NCBI GenBank assembly: GCA_937873205.1
Contig: CALMVO010000122.1
Coordinates: 1 to 64,000, forward strand
Length of the DNA: 64,000 bases
Origin: an uncultured Acetobacteraceae bacterium
Lineage (GTDB): Bacteria > Pseudomonadota > Alphaproteobacteria > Acetobacterales > Acetobacteraceae
Reading direction: 5' to 3'
Each line of letters opens with the position of its first letter. Within the stretch, counting starts at the first letter, position 1. The position numbers and the translations under genes are program-made. Shown one piece after another: positions 50,874 to 61,175 of the stretch. Below the pieces are notes generated by a model. It did not search any database and had not been told where the DNA came from. It saw nothing but the letters and a program-made list of their open reading frames with translations.

Positions 50874-52091
50874 TCAGCCCTTCTGGACGCGGCCGCGCCA
50901 GCCGTGATGGCGCGTGCCGTAGGCCATGGCGGTGGCGGAATGGATGCGGGCGCCGATCAGGGACAGACGGCTGAAGTGGCCACGGCCGTGCGGCGCCACC
51001 GACGCCGCGGCGGGCATTACCGCCTGCGTGGTGACCAGCCGCAGCACCAGGCGGCCATGCGAGCGAACCATCACGTGCCGGCGCTGCAGCGGGACGGGAT
51101 CGTCGCCGATCGTCTCGGATGCGAGCAGCATGGCCGGACGGCGGGCCCGCGCGTGCGGCATGACCGGGACTCCCTCCTGCTGGAAGGCCTGGTCGAGCAA
51201 GGCGGTCATCACCGCGCTGCGCTGCGGGTTGCTGCTGGCACCCAGCACCACGCCAATCAGGCGGACGTTGCCGCGCACCGCCGAGGTGACCAGGTTGCGG
51301 CCGCCGGCGAGCGTGTAGCCGGTCTTGAGCCCGTCGGCGCCGGGATAGGTGATCAGCATCGAATCGTGGTTCATGACCTCGCGGCCATGGAACATGAAAG
51401 CCGGTACCGAAAAGTAGTGATACTGCTCGGGGAAGTCCTGGATCAGGTGCCGGGCCAGGGTTGCGAAGTCGCGGGCGGTGGACACCTGGTCCGGGTCCGG
51501 CAGACCGGAGGCGTTGCGGAAGGTGGTGCTGGTCATGCCGAGCAGGCGCGCCTTCTGCGTCATCAGCTGCGCGAACTGCTGCTCGTCGCCCTGGGCCAGC
51601 AGCTCACCCAGTGCGCAGGCGGCATCGTTCGCCGACTTGGTGACCAGGCCCAGGATCGCCTGCTCGACGGTGAGGTAGCTGCCCGGCACCAGGTCGAGCT
51701 TGGACGGTTCCATCGATGCGGCGTGGGCGGAGACCGGCACCGCCTGATCGAGCGAGATGCGGTTCTGGCGCAACGCGTCGAAGGCCAGGTAGAGCGTCAT
51801 CAGCTTGGTCAGGCTGGCGGGGTAGCGCTGCAGGTCCGGGTTCGCCTGCTGCAGCACGGCGCCGGAGGAGGCGTCCATCACGAAGGTGCTCAGCTGGCCG
51901 ACATACTGCGCGCGGGCGGCGACGGGGGTGAGCAGGCCAGCCCCGCCGGCCAGGACCGGAAGGGCGCCGAGCACGGCCAGCATTGTGGTCCGCAGCATGC
52001 CGGTCCGGCGGGACGCCGCGGGACCATGTCCGCGGGCGGGACCGGAGTACGCCAGAGCGATGGCGTGAGGACCCTTGCAGTCCGGAGTCAT
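50874..52091 (-). CDS. D-alanyl-D-alanine carboxypeptidase (penicillin-binding protein)
   Basis: RYPASLTKLMTLYLAFDAL (SxxK), KSANDAACALGE (SxN), DGLKTGYT (KTG). Confidence 0.95.
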   Translation of the reverse strand: MTPDCKGPHAIALAYSGPARGHGPAASRRTGMLRTTMLAVLGALPVLAGGAGLLTPVAARAQYVGQLSTFVMDASSGAVLQQANPDLQRYPASLTKLMTLYLAFDALRQNRISLDQAVPVSAHAASMEPSKLDLVPGSYLTVEQAILGLVTKSANDAACALGELLAQGDEQQFAQLMTQKARLLGMTSTTFRNASGLPDPDQVSTARDFATLARHLIQDFPEQYHYFSVPAFMFHGREVMNHDSMLITYPGADGLKTGYTLAGGRNLVTSAVRGNVRLIGVVLGASSNPQRSAVMTALLDQAFQQEGVPVMPHARARRPAMLLASETIGDDPVPLQRRHVMVRSHGRLVLRLVTTQAVMPAAASVAPHGRGHFSRLSLIGARIHSATAMAYGTRHHGWRGRVQKG

Positions 52092-52302
52092 CTGATCCCC
52101 CTCGTCGGTGCCAGCGATAGTATGGACGCCCAAACATTTCGTCCAGGTTAATTCGGGGAACGTCAATAGCTTGGCAATGAACCGGGGGCCGGGTCGGCAA
52201 CGTAGCGCGAACACGAGGCGCGGCTGGGCGGCAGCGGGCGCGCCGCGCCATCTTCGCCGCGGGGGCTTTCATGGCGGGTTTGACATCCAATATGCTGCCG
52301 CC

Positions 52303-52686
52303 ATGCGCTTCGACCACACCTCCCAGGGCTTTCCTCCGGCCGGACGGCCCGCGGCGATGAGCGACGGCGACAAGACCAACACCCCGGACTCCCCCAATGT
52401 CGGCGTGGTGGTCAAGACGCGGCCGCGGACCCGTAAGCCGGCAATGTACAAGGTCTTGATGCTTAACGACGACTACACGCCGATGGAGTTCGTCGTGCAC
52501 GTGCTGGAGCGGTTCTTCCAGAAGTCTCGCGACGAGGCGACCCGCATCATGCTGCACGTCCACAAGCGCGGCGTCGGCGTCTGCGGGGCCTATACCTACG
52601 AGGTGGCCGAGACCAAGGTGACTCAGGTGATGGACCTGGCCCGGCAGAACCAGCATCCGCTGCAATGCACGATCGAGAAGGATTGA
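52303..52686 (+). CDS. clpS: ATP-dependent Clp protease adaptor ClpS
   Basis: [60 protein letters not shown]. Confidence 0.96.
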   Translation: MRFDHTSQGFPPAGRPAAMSDGDKTNTPDSPNVGVVVKTRPRTRKPAMYKVLMLNDDYTPMEFVVHVLERFFQKSRDEATRIMLHVHKRGVGVCGAYTYEVAETKVTQVMDLARQNQHPLQCTIEKD

Positions 52687-52937
52687 GCGACGTCCCAACG
52701 CCGCGCCATGGGCGGTCGAGACGTGCCGACCGGGCTCGCAAACCCGCCCCCGATCACCATCTTGATGCCGGCCGTGGCGGTTTGGGACGTAGCACGGACC
52801 ACCCTGATGTATACCGGATTTTTACTGGCCTTCTGCTGAATTCCATCCAAGGATGACACGGACGCGACAAGACGGTTGCGACAGGTGGTCCGGGAGCGGC
52901 GGCCAGCTTTGGGTTTGAGCGGCGAAGGAGCGTCAAA

Positions 52938-55277
52938 ATGCTGTCACGCAACCTCGAACAGACGCTGCACCGTGCCCTGTCGCTCGCGGGCGATCGCCGG
53001 CACGAATATGCGACGCTCGAGCATCTGCTGCTGGGATTGGTCGATGACGGAGACGCGGCGACGGTGCTGCGTGCCTGCGGCGTCGACCTCGACAAGCTGC
53101 GCGCGGATCTCACCGAGTTCCTGGACAAGGACCTGGCCGGGCTGGCGTCCGACCGCTCCAGCGAGCCGAAGCCGACCGCGGCGTTCCAGCGCGTCGTGCA
53201 GCGCGCCGCGATCCATGTGCAGTCCTCCGGCCGCGACGAGGTCACGGGCGCCAATGTCCTGGTGGCGCTGTTCTCCGAGCGCGAGAGCCACGCGGTCTAT
53301 TTCCTGCAGCTGCAGGACATGACCCGGCTCGACGCGGTCAATTTCATCAGCCACGGCATCGCCAAGGCGCCCGGACGCACCGCGTCGCGGCCGGCTACCG
53401 GCCAGGCGAGCGGCAGCGACGGTCCCGAGAACGAGCGCGAGGAGCGCGGCCGCGGCAACGCCAAGCAGCAGGACGGGCTGTCCGCCTATTGCGTGAACCT
53501 CAACAAGAAGGCGCTCGCCGGCAAGATCGACCCGCTGATCGGCCGTGACCAGGAGATCGAGCGCACCATCCAGATCCTGTGCCGGCGCACCAAGAACAAC
53601 CCGCTCTACGTGGGCGATCCGGGCGTCGGCAAGACCGCGATCGCCGAGGGGCTGGCCAAGCGGATCGTCGAGAACGACGTGCCGGAGGTGCTGGCCAAGT
53701 CGACCATCTACGCGCTCGACATGGGAGCGCTGCTGGCCGGCACCCGCTACCGCGGCGACTTCGAGGAGCGGCTGAAGGCGGTCGTGACCGAGCTCGAGGC
53801 CAACCCCGGTGGTATCCTGTTCATCGACGAGATCCATACCGTGATCGGTGCCGGAGCCACCTCGGGCGGCGCCATGGACGCCTCGAACCTGCTGAAGCCG
53901 GCGCTGGCCCAGGGCACGCTGCGCTGCATCGGGTCCACGACCTACAAGGAGTTCCGGCAGCACTTCGAGAAGGACCGGGCGCTGGTGCGGCGGTTCCAGA
54001 AGATCGACGTCAACGAGCCGTCGGTCGAGGATGCGGTCAAGATCCTGCGCGGGCTCAAGGTCAACTACGAGAAGCACCACAAGGTGTCCTACACCGACGA
54101 TGCGATCCGCGCCGCGGTCGAACTGGCCGTGAAGTACATCCACGACCGCAAGCTTCCCGACAAGGCGATCGACGTGATCGACGAGGCCGGCGCGTCGCGG
54201 ATGCTCCAGCCGGAGGAGAAGCGCCGCAAGGTGGTGACGCTGCGCGACGTCGAGGAGATCGTGGCAAAGATTGCCCGCATTCCGCCAAAGAGCGTATCGG
54301 CGGACGACAAGGAGACCCTGCGTTCGCTGGAGCGCGACCTGAAGTCGATGGTATTCGGCCAGGACCGCGCCATCGAGGCGTTGGCGGCGGCGATCAAGCT
54401 GTCCCGTGCCGGGTTGCGCGAGGCCGAGAAGCCGATCGGCAACTACTTGTTCTCAGGACCGACCGGCGTCGGCAAGACCGAGGTGGCCAAGCAGCTGGCC
54501 TCGACGCTCGGCATCGAGCTGATCCGCTTCGACATGTCTGAATACATGGAGCGGCACTCGATCTCGCGGCTGATCGGGGCACCCCCGGGCTATGTCGGCT
54601 TCGACCAGGGCGGGTTGCTCACGGACAGCATCGACCAGCACCCGCACGCGGTGCTGCTGCTGGACGAGATCGAGAAGGCGCATGTCGACCTCTACAACAT
54701 CCTGCTGCAGGTGATGGACCACGGGAAGCTTACCGACCATAACGGCAAGACGGTCGATTTCAGGAACGTCATCCTGATCATGACCACGAATGCCGGTGCG
54801 GCCGACCTCACCCGCGAGGCGATCGGCTTCGGGCGCGACAACCGCGCCGGCGAGGACGAGGAGGCGATCAAGCGCATCTTCACGCCGGAGTTTCGCAACC
54901 GGCTGGACGCCATCATCCCGTTCGCCGGCCTGACCCCGGAGATCGTCGGCCGCGTGGTGGAAAAGTTCGTCCTCCAGCTCGAGGCGCAGCTCGCCGATCG
55001 CAACGTGACCATCGAGGTGTCGTCGTCGGCCAAGGAATGGCTGGCCGAACGTGGCTACGACAGACTCTATGGCGCCCGTCCGCTGGCCCGCGTGATCCAG
55101 GAGCACATCAAGAAGCCGCTGGCAGAGGAGCTGCTGTTCGGGTCCCTGGTGCATGGCGGCGCCGTGAAGGTGACGCTGAAGGACGGGAAGCTCGCCTTCG
55201 ACTTCATCGAGAACCCCGCACCGATGCCCGAGCCGGAAGAGGACGGCTCCGAGCGCGAGGCGGAGATCGCCGACTAG
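52938..55277 (+). CDS. clpA: ATP-dependent Clp protease ATP-binding subunit ClpA
   Basis: [37 protein letters not shown]; two AAA+ modules [15 protein letters not shown] and [15 protein letters not shown]. Confidence 0.97.
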   Translation: MLSRNLEQTLHRALSLAGDRRHEYATLEHLLLGLVDDGDAATVLRACGVDLDKLRADLTEFLDKDLAGLASDRSSEPKPTAAFQRVVQRAAIHVQSSGRDEVTGANVLVALFSERESHAVYFLQLQDMTRLDAVNFISHGIAKAPGRTASRPATGQASGSDGPENEREERGRGNAKQQDGLSAYCVNLNKKALAGKIDPLIGRDQEIERTIQILCRRTKNNPLYVGDPGVGKTAIAEGLAKRIVENDVPEVLAKSTIYALDMGALLAGTRYRGDFEERLKAVVTELEANPGGILFIDEIHTVIGAGATSGGAMDASNLLKPALAQGTLRCIGSTTYKEFRQHFEKDRALVRRFQKIDVNEPSVEDAVKILRGLKVNYEKHHKVSYTDDAIRAAVELAVKYIHDRKLPDKAIDVIDEAGASRMLQPEEKRRKVVTLRDVEEIVAKIARIPPKSVSADDKETLRSLERDLKSMVFGQDRAIEALAAAIKLSRAGLREAEKPIGNYLFSGPTGVGKTEVAKQLASTLGIELIRFDMSEYMERHSISRLIGAPPGYVGFDQGGLLTDSIDQHPHAVLLLDEIEKAHVDLYNILLQVMDHGKLTDHNGKTVDFRNVILIMTTNAGAADLTREAIGFGRDNRAGEDEEAIKRIFTPEFRNRLDAIIPFAGLTPEIVGRVVEKFVLQLEAQLADRNVTIEVSSSAKEWLAERGYDRLYGARPLARVIQEHIKKPLAEELLFGSLVHGGAVKVTLKDGKLAFDFIENPAPMPEPEEDGSEREAEIAD

Positions 55278-55335
55278 AGGATGATCCGATCGCTTAGGCT
55301 CACGGATCATCCTCTAACTTGTTGTTCTGACGAGC
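55275..55335 (+). mobile_element. MITE-like palindromic element copy 4, right half missing
   Basis: TA-GAGGATGATCCGATCGCTTAGGCTCACGGATCATCCTCTAACTTGTTGTTCTGACGAGC, then unrelated GC-rich sequence. Confidence 0.85.
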
Positions 55336-55360
55336 CCGGGGCGGGGGCCGGACCCCTGCC

Positions 55361-56236
55361 CTACTCGGCCTCGAGTTGCCGCCTCGCTTCCTCGAGGTCG
55401 CCCTCGGGCGGCGGCCGCGAGAGGGCCATCCGCTCCAGCGCGTGGATCATCGCCTCGACGACGACGAGGTGCGCGTACCATTTGTGGTCTGCCGGCACGA
55501 CGAACCATGGCGCGTCGGACGTCGCGGTGGCAGCGATCGCGTCCTCGTAGGCCTCCTGGTAAGCGTCCCAGTGCTGCCGCTCCGCAAGGTCGGCGGCGCT
55601 GAACTTCCAGTTCTTCTCCGGGTCATCGAGACGGGCCAGGAACCGTTGACGCTGCTCCTCCTTCGAGACGTGCAGAAAGAATTTCAGGGTGACGGTGCCC
55701 TGCCGGCCCAGATAGGCCTCGAAGTTGCGGATGTCGCGATAGCGGTGGCGCCACAATTTGTGGCCGGGCTTCCGGCCCGGCAGATGCTGATGATCGAGCA
55801 GCTCGGGATGGACGCGGGTGACCAGCACCTCCTCGTAATGGCTGCGGTTGAAGATGCCGATATGGCCGCGCCGCGGCAGCGCCGCGCTGATGCGCCACAG
55901 GAAGCCGTGGCTGAGCTCGACCGGACCAGGCTGCTTGAACGAGACCACATCAACGCCCTGCGGGTTCACCCCGGACAGCACGTGCTTGATGGTGCCATCC
56001 TTGCCGGCGGCATCCATCGCCTGGAAGATCGCGAGCAGGGCCCAGCGCCCATCGGCATACAGCTCGGCCTGCAGGGCCGCGAGTCGCTCGACCCCTTCCT
56101 GCAGCAGCGCCCGACCCTCGTCCCCGTCGACCGGCAGGCCGTCCTTGTCGGCCGGATCGCGATCGGACAGACGGAAATGCTTGCCCGATGCGACCCGGTA
56201 GCGCTTCAGCAGCGTCTTGCGGAGACTCGGGTCCAT
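55361..56236 (-). CDS. ppk2: Polyphosphate kinase 2 family protein
   Basis: WALLAIFQAMDAAGKDGTIKHVLSGVNPQGVDVVSFKQPGPVELSHGFLWRI, FNRSHYEEVLVTRVHPE. Confidence 0.95.
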   Translation of the reverse strand: MDPSLRKTLLKRYRVASGKHFRLSDRDPADKDGLPVDGDEGRALLQEGVERLAALQAELYADGRWALLAIFQAMDAAGKDGTIKHVLSGVNPQGVDVVSFKQPGPVELSHGFLWRISAALPRRGHIGIFNRSHYEEVLVTRVHPELLDHQHLPGRKPGHKLWRHRYRDIRNFEAYLGRQGTVTLKFFLHVSKEEQRQRFLARLDDPEKNWKFSAADLAERQHWDAYQEAYEDAIAATATSDAPWFVVPADHKWYAHLVVVEAMIHALERMALSRPPPEGDLEEARRQLEAE

Positions 56237-56237
56237 C

Positions 56238-56993
56238 TCAGCCGTCGCGGCGCTTGACGGTGAGCGCCGCCGGGCCCTGCGTCACCGGCATCATCTCGAT
56301 CCGGTTGACGTTGACCCGCGCCGGCAGGCCGATCACCCAGGCGATGGTCTCGGCGATGTCCTCCGGCAGCAGCGGATCGGCGTTGCGGTAGACCGCCTCG
56401 GCCTTGGCATCGTCGCCGAAACGGACGTTGCTGAACTCGCTGCCGCCGACCAGGCCGGGCTCGATGTTGGTGACGCGGACGCCGGTGCCGACCAGGTCGG
56501 CCTTCAGGTTGCCGACGAACTGCGCCACGAACGCCTTCGTGCCGCCATAGACGTGGCCGCCCGGGTAGGGGTAGGTGCCGGCGATGCTGCCGATGGTGAC
56601 GACGTGGCCGCGATCGCGCGCGACCATGCCCGGCAGCAGGGCCCGCACCGGCCCCAGCACGCCGCCGATGTTGGTCTCGACCATGCGCGTCCAGTCCAGG
56701 GGATCGCATTCCCAGGCCGGCCCCAGCCCCAGCGCCAGCCCGGCATTGGCGATCAGAACGTCGATGGCGCGCCAGCCGTCCGGCAGCGAGCCCGGCAGAG
56801 CGGCCACGGCGTCGCGATCGGTGACGTCGAGCGGCACGCCCAGCAGGTTCGGGCCCAGCTCCGCGGCCAGCGTCTGCAGCCGTTCGGCGCGGCGCCCGGT
56901 GGCGACCACGCGGTTGCCGTCCGCCACCAGCCGCCGCGCGGTGGCGCGGCCGAAGCCGGCGGTGGCGCCGGTGATGAAGACTGTCAGACCCAT
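56238..56993 (-). CDS. SDR family NAD(P)-dependent oxidoreductase (YdfG-like)
   Basis: VFITGATAGFGRATARRLVADGNRV, VTIGSIAGTYPYPGGHVYGGTKAFVAQF, EPGLVGGSEFSNVRF. Confidence 0.88.
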   Translation of the reverse strand: MGLTVFITGATAGFGRATARRLVADGNRVVATGRRAERLQTLAAELGPNLLGVPLDVTDRDAVAALPGSLPDGWRAIDVLIANAGLALGLGPAWECDPLDWTRMVETNIGGVLGPVRALLPGMVARDRGHVVTIGSIAGTYPYPGGHVYGGTKAFVAQFVGNLKADLVGTGVRVTNIEPGLVGGSEFSNVRFGDDAKAEAVYRNADPLLPEDIAETIAWVIGLPARVNVNRIEMMPVTQGPAALTVKRRDG

Positions 56994-57037
56994 GCGTGCC
57001 TCCGTGATCGCTGCCGAAACGGCCGCCGTCGCCGCGA

Positions 57038-57277
57038 TCATGGCGTCGTCGGGGACGTCACCATTTGCGCGAGCTCGGCCTGGCCGGCAAGCTTGGACCC
57101 GCCCGGGCCATAGAGGCGGAGGTCCAGCCAGGACGGGGCTGGCAGCAGCGCCGCGGCACGGCGCAGTGCCGCCCCCTCGGTTCCGAAATACTCCTGCCGC
57201 TCCCGCGACGCCGGCCGCCCGCCGGGCATCGGGATCGCCGGCACCGGGCTCTCGAGGTAGGCGAGAATGAACGGCAT
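57038..57277 (-). CDS. Small hypothetical protein
   Basis: isolated 79-aa ORF, MPFILAYLESPVPAIPMPGGRPASRERQEYFGTEGAALRRA. Confidence 0.4.
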   Translation of the reverse strand: MPFILAYLESPVPAIPMPGGRPASRERQEYFGTEGAALRRAAALLPAPSWLDLRLYGPGGSKLAGQAELAQMVTSPTTP

Positions 57278-57375
57278 GGCGATCCTGGCTCACGCGATGA
57301 GACAGGGTTACCCGGGTGGCCCGCGAGCGCAACCGGACTTGCGCTGCCCCCTGACTGCGCCCCATCTGCGCGCCT

Positions 57376-57957
57376 ATGGGGACCTTCGATGACGAACCGG
57401 CTGCCGGCCTGACCGGACAGCTGCTGATCGCGATGCCGTCGCTGCTGGACCGCGCGTTCCAGCAGACCGTGGTGTTCCTGTGCGCCCATTCGGCCGAGGA
57501 CGGCGCGATGGGCCTGGTGGTGAACCGTCGGCTGGCGGAGCCGGGCTTCGACGACCTGCTGGCGCAGCTGGAGATCGCGCCGGCGCCGCCGCGGCGCCGC
57601 ATCGCGCTGTGCGCCGGCGGCCCGGTGGAGAATTCGCGCGGCTTCGTGCTGCACAGCAGCGACTGGAGCGGCTCCGGCAGCCTCGTGGTCGACGACGACG
57701 TCGTGCTCACCGCCAGCCTCGACGTGCTGCGCGAGATTGCCGACGGCCAGGGGCCGCGGCAGGCGCTGCTGGCGCTGGGCCACGCCGCCTGGGGACCGGG
57801 CCAGCTCGAGGCCGAGATCCGGCAGAACGCCTGGCTGACCGCGCCGCCGACCGATGCGATCGTGTTCGGCAGCGATCACGACCGGAAGTGGCATCGGGCC
57901 TTCGCGGCGCTGGGGGTCGACCCGATGCGGCTAGTGGGCGACGTCGGCAACGCCTGA
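57376..57957 (+). CDS. yqgE: YqgE/AlgH family protein
   Basis: LTGQLLIAMPSLLDRAFQQTVVFLCAHSAEDGAMGLVVNR. Confidence 0.95.
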   Translation: MGTFDDEPAAGLTGQLLIAMPSLLDRAFQQTVVFLCAHSAEDGAMGLVVNRRLAEPGFDDLLAQLEIAPAPPRRRIALCAGGPVENSRGFVLHSSDWSGSGSLVVDDDVVLTASLDVLREIADGQGPRQALLALGHAAWGPGQLEAEIRQNAWLTAPPTDAIVFGSDHDRKWHRAFAALGVDPMRLVGDVGNA

Positions 57958-57972
57958 GGCGGCGGGCCGCCG

Positions 57973-58827
57973 CTACCAGACGAAGCGCGGCACCGTCGCC
58001 GCCGGAGCGAGCCCGGCGGCGCGCGCCTCGGCCTCGGCGAGGGCGGTGTCGCCGCCCAGCAGCTCGCCGTGGATGCCGCCCAGCACCCAGCAGCCGTCCA
58101 GGCGGGCGGCGCGGGCGCCGGCGATGTCGGTGGCCAGGCTGTCGCCGATCGCCAGGATGCGGGCGTCCGGGACGCCCAGCATGCGGCGCACGGGCTCGTA
58201 GATCTCGGGATAGGGCTTGCCGAGCTGGCGGACCTCGCCGCCCAGCTCGGCATAGTGGCGGGCGAGCAGCCCGGCGCAGATCAGACGCTGGCCGCCACGC
58301 ACCACCTCCAGGTCCGGATTGGCACAGGCCATCGGCAGCCGGTGGGCGGCGCAGTCGCGCAAGCTCGGCAGGTAGGGGGCGATTTCGGTCTCGCCGGCCG
58401 CGTCGTCCGGCCCGGTATTCAGCACGAAGTCGGCCTCGGCCGGACTCGCCACCCGGGTCTGCGGCAGCCCCTCGAACAGGCCGGCATCCTTGGCCGGGCC
58501 CAGGTGCCAAACGCGGGGGCCGAGGGCGGCGAACCACGGGTCGGTGCGGTCGATCAGCGCCAGACGCGTCGCCTCGCCGCTGGTGAGCAGGCCGTCATAG
58601 GTGTGGTCCGGAATGCCGAGCCGGCGCAGGGTCTCCTGCACCGCGGCCCGCCGGCGCGGCGCGTTCGACAGCAGCACGATGCGGGCGCCGCCGGCGCGCA
58701 GCCGGGTCAGGCAGTCGACGGCGCCGGGGTAGGCGGCGACGCCGTCATGCACCACGCCCCACAGATCGACGATGAAGCCGTCATAGCGGGCGGCCAGCGC
58801 CGCCATGCCGCGCTCGTGCCGCATCAT
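57973..58827 (-). CDS. TIGR01459-like HAD hydrolase (NagD-like)
   Basis: YDGFIVDLWGVVHDGVAAYPGAVDCLTRLRAGG, LSNAPRR, AIGDSLATDIAGARAARLDGCWVLGGIH. Confidence 0.9.
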   Translation of the reverse strand: MMRHERGMAALAARYDGFIVDLWGVVHDGVAAYPGAVDCLTRLRAGGARIVLLSNAPRRRAAVQETLRRLGIPDHTYDGLLTSGEATRLALIDRTDPWFAALGPRVWHLGPAKDAGLFEGLPQTRVASPAEADFVLNTGPDDAAGETEIAPYLPSLRDCAAHRLPMACANPDLEVVRGGQRLICAGLLARHYAELGGEVRQLGKPYPEIYEPVRRMLGVPDARILAIGDSLATDIAGARAARLDGCWVLGGIHGELLGGDTALAEAEARAAGLAPAATVPRFVW

Positions 58828-59918
58828 CGCAGCGACTGCCGCGCGGCCTCGACGGAGTCGAGGCCGGCATCGGCGAGCGCCTGGCGCAGCTCCCGCTTCA
58901 GCCGGCGCAGCAGGCCCGGCCCCTCATAGGCGAAGCTGGTATAGACCTGCACCAGGTCGGCGCCGGCGCGCAGCCGCTGCAGGATGTCGGCGCCGCTCTC
59001 GATGCCGCCGCAGCCGATCAGCGTGAGGCGACCGGCGGACAGCCGCGACACCTCGGCCAGCATGGCGGTGGCGCGGGCGCGCAGCGGCCGGCCGGACAAG
59101 CCGCCGGCCTCGCCGGCATGGCGGCCTGTCAGGCCCGGCGGCCGCGCCAGCAGGGTGTTGGAGACGATCAGCCCGTCGATGCCTGCGGCGACCGCGGTCT
59201 CGACGATGCCGCTGAGCGCCGCGTCCTCGAGGTCGGGCGCCAGCTTGACCAGCAGCGGCGTGCGCAGCGCCCCCCGCGCGGCGACGATCGCGTGCAGCAG
59301 CCCGCCCAGCCGTTCGACCCGCTGCAGGTCGCGCAGGCCGGGCGTGTTCGGCGAGGACAGGTTGATCACCAGGTAGTCGACCAGCGGCGCCAGGCGCCGC
59401 ACCGCGTGGGCGTAGTCGGCCTCGGGGTCGGCGCCCTCCTTGTTGATGCCGAGGTTGGCGCCGAGCGGCGCGCCCAGCGATGGGCCGCCACGGAGGCCGC
59501 TCAGCCGGGCCTCGAACACGTCGAGCCCCTGGTTGTTGAAGCCCATGCGGTTGATCACGGCGCCGGCCGCGGGCAGCCGGAACAGCCGCGGCCGCGGGTT
59601 GCCGGGCTGCGGCCGCGGCGTGACGGTGCCGGCCTCGACGAGACCGAAGCCAAGCCGGGCCAGCGGGCGCATCACCCGCGCATCCTTGTCGAAGCCGGCG
59701 GCGAGGCCGATCGGGTTGGCGAAGGCGAGCCCCATCGCCCGGACGCCGAGCCCGGCATCGTCGGCGGTCGCACCGCGTCCGGCGAGGCCGAGCGACAGCG
59801 CGGCCAGGGCCAGATCGTGGGCGCGTTCCGGCGGCAGCCGGCGCAGCACCGGCTGGGACAGGCGCATGGCGGCGGTCTGCAGCATCATGCGCCCGTCCTG
59901 CCGCATGACGGCTGCCAT
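58824..59918 (-). CDS. pyrD: Dihydroorotate dehydrogenase (quinone); start may be 59888
   Basis: ANPIGLAAGFDKDARVMRPLARLGFGLVEAGTVTPRPQPGNPRPRLFRL, VINLSSPNTPGLRDLQ. Confidence 0.96.
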   Translation of the reverse strand: MAAVMRQDGRMMLQTAAMRLSQPVLRRLPPERAHDLALAALSLGLAGRGATADDAGLGVRAMGLAFANPIGLAAGFDKDARVMRPLARLGFGLVEAGTVTPRPQPGNPRPRLFRLPAAGAVINRMGFNNQGLDVFEARLSGLRGGPSLGAPLGANLGINKEGADPEADYAHAVRRLAPLVDYLVINLSSPNTPGLRDLQRVERLGGLLHAIVAARGALRTPLLVKLAPDLEDAALSGIVETAVAAGIDGLIVSNTLLARPPGLTGRHAGEAGGLSGRPLRARATAMLAEVSRLSAGRLTLIGCGGIESGADILQRLRAGADLVQVYTSFAYEGPGLLRRLKRELRQALADAGLDSVEAARQSLR

Positions 59919-59977
59919 GGAAAGGGCGGGACGGCGCCGCGCTTGTCAGCAGACGGCCTGGGGGCGATCCTGCGGCC

Positions 59978-60202
59978 ATGTGGAACGAGCCCTACCTCGA
60001 GACCTGCTGCCGGTCGGCGCTGCACCGCCTCCGGCTGTGCGGCGGGTCCGGACGCCCGGACGCGCATCGCGAGGAGCTGAAGGACGCGCGCTGCCTGGAC
60101 CGGCTGCGCGAGCTGGGCTTGGCCGAGCACCAGGGTGACCGCTACCGCATCACGCCGGCCGGGCAGGCGCGGCATCAGCTCGAGATCATGAAGAGCGCGT
60201 GA
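59978..60202 (+). CDS. Small wHTH-like hypothetical protein
   Basis: LKDARCLDRLRELGLAEHQGDRYRITPAGQARHQLEIMK, winged-helix-like layout. Confidence 0.5.
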   Translation: MWNEPYLETCCRSALHRLRLCGGSGRPDAHREELKDARCLDRLRELGLAEHQGDRYRITPAGQARHQLEIMKSA

Positions 60203-60215
60203 GAGGCGGCGCGCG

Positions 60216-60827
60216 ATGAGGCACGAGGATGTCTGGCGGGCGCTGGATACGCTCGCGGCCGAGAAGGGCCTGTCGCCGTCCGGGCTGGCGCGGGCGGCCG
60301 GGCTCGACCCCACGGCGTTCAACCGATCGAAGCGGACCAGCCGGGCCGGGCTGCGCTGGCCCAGCACCGAGAGCCTGTCGCGGGTGCTGTCGGCGACCGG
60401 GGCCAGCCTTGAGAGCTTCACCGCCCTGGTCGGCGGCGCGCGGGCACTCGCCGGCGCCGGCCGCCAGCGCGCGCGGCACCTGCCGTTGCTGCCGCTGTCG
60501 CGGCTGCTGGAGGCCGAGCTGTTCGATGCGGCGGGCTATCCCGCCGCCCACGGCTGGGAGCGGACCGAGGTGCCGCAGCCGGGCGACCCGCACAGCTACG
60601 CGGTGCACCTGGACGATCCGCGCTTCGAGCCGGTGTTCCGCGAGGGCGGCATTCTCATCATGTCGCCGGACGCGCCGATCCGCCCCGGCGACCGGGTACT
60701 GGTGCGCGACGACGGCGGCATCAACGCCTTCGTGGCCGGCACACCATACCGGCCGCTGGACCGCCGCGGCGGCGAGATCGCCGAGCGTCCGGAATGGGCG
60801 CACCGGATCGTCTGGGCGAGCCTGTAG
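60216..60827 (+). CDS. S24-type HTH regulator with apparently degenerate peptidase site
   Basis: DTLAAEKGLSPSGLARAAGLDPTAFNRSKR...LRWPSTESLSRVLSATGASLESFTALVGG; C-terminal S24-like fold. Confidence 0.75.
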   Translation: MRHEDVWRALDTLAAEKGLSPSGLARAAGLDPTAFNRSKRTSRAGLRWPSTESLSRVLSATGASLESFTALVGGARALAGAGRQRARHLPLLPLSRLLEAELFDAAGYPAAHGWERTEVPQPGDPHSYAVHLDDPRFEPVFREGGILIMSPDAPIRPGDRVLVRDDGGINAFVAGTPYRPLDRRGGEIAERPEWAHRIVWASL

Positions 60828-60955
60828 GCAGGGAGAGCCTGGCAGGCTGCGAAGCTGCGGACGCTCGGCCATCATCTGTCTTGGTCTTGTCGTTTCATGG
60901 ATCAGGCGGGACCAGCGGCGGCCGGCGATTCCGCCCTTGCAGGACCTCCTTGAGG

Positions 60956-61175
60956 GGCAACAGCGCTTCGGTCCGTCTCCCCCGCCGCCGTGCCCGACGC
61001 GGCACACATGCGCCTGGACCAGCCGATCGACGTGCGCGTCGAAGGTGGCCGGATCGTCATCGAGCCGCTCCAGCCGACAGGGTATGACATCGCGACGCTG
61101 ATCGCCGAGATGACCGACGAGAACCGCCACGATCCGATCGACATGGGGAGGCCGGCTGGCCGCGAGGCCTGGTAG
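60956..61175 (+). pseudogene. mazE: MazE/AbrB-type antitoxin with frameshift; in-frame short ORF 60990..61175
   Basis: GNSASVRLP in one frame, then DQPIDVRVEGGRIVIEPLQPTGYDIATLIAEMTDENRHDPIDMGRPAGREAW in another, separated by a C5 run at 60979-60983. Confidence 0.65.

Noticed and set aside
52303-55277. clpS-clpA as an unusual fusion or defence locus
   Set aside because: Standard adaptor/unfoldase pair with ordinary domain layout.
60216-60827. Prophage repressor marking a prophage
   Set aside because: No phage structural, integrase or lysis genes nearby; S24-type HTH proteins of this kind are common chromosomal regulators.
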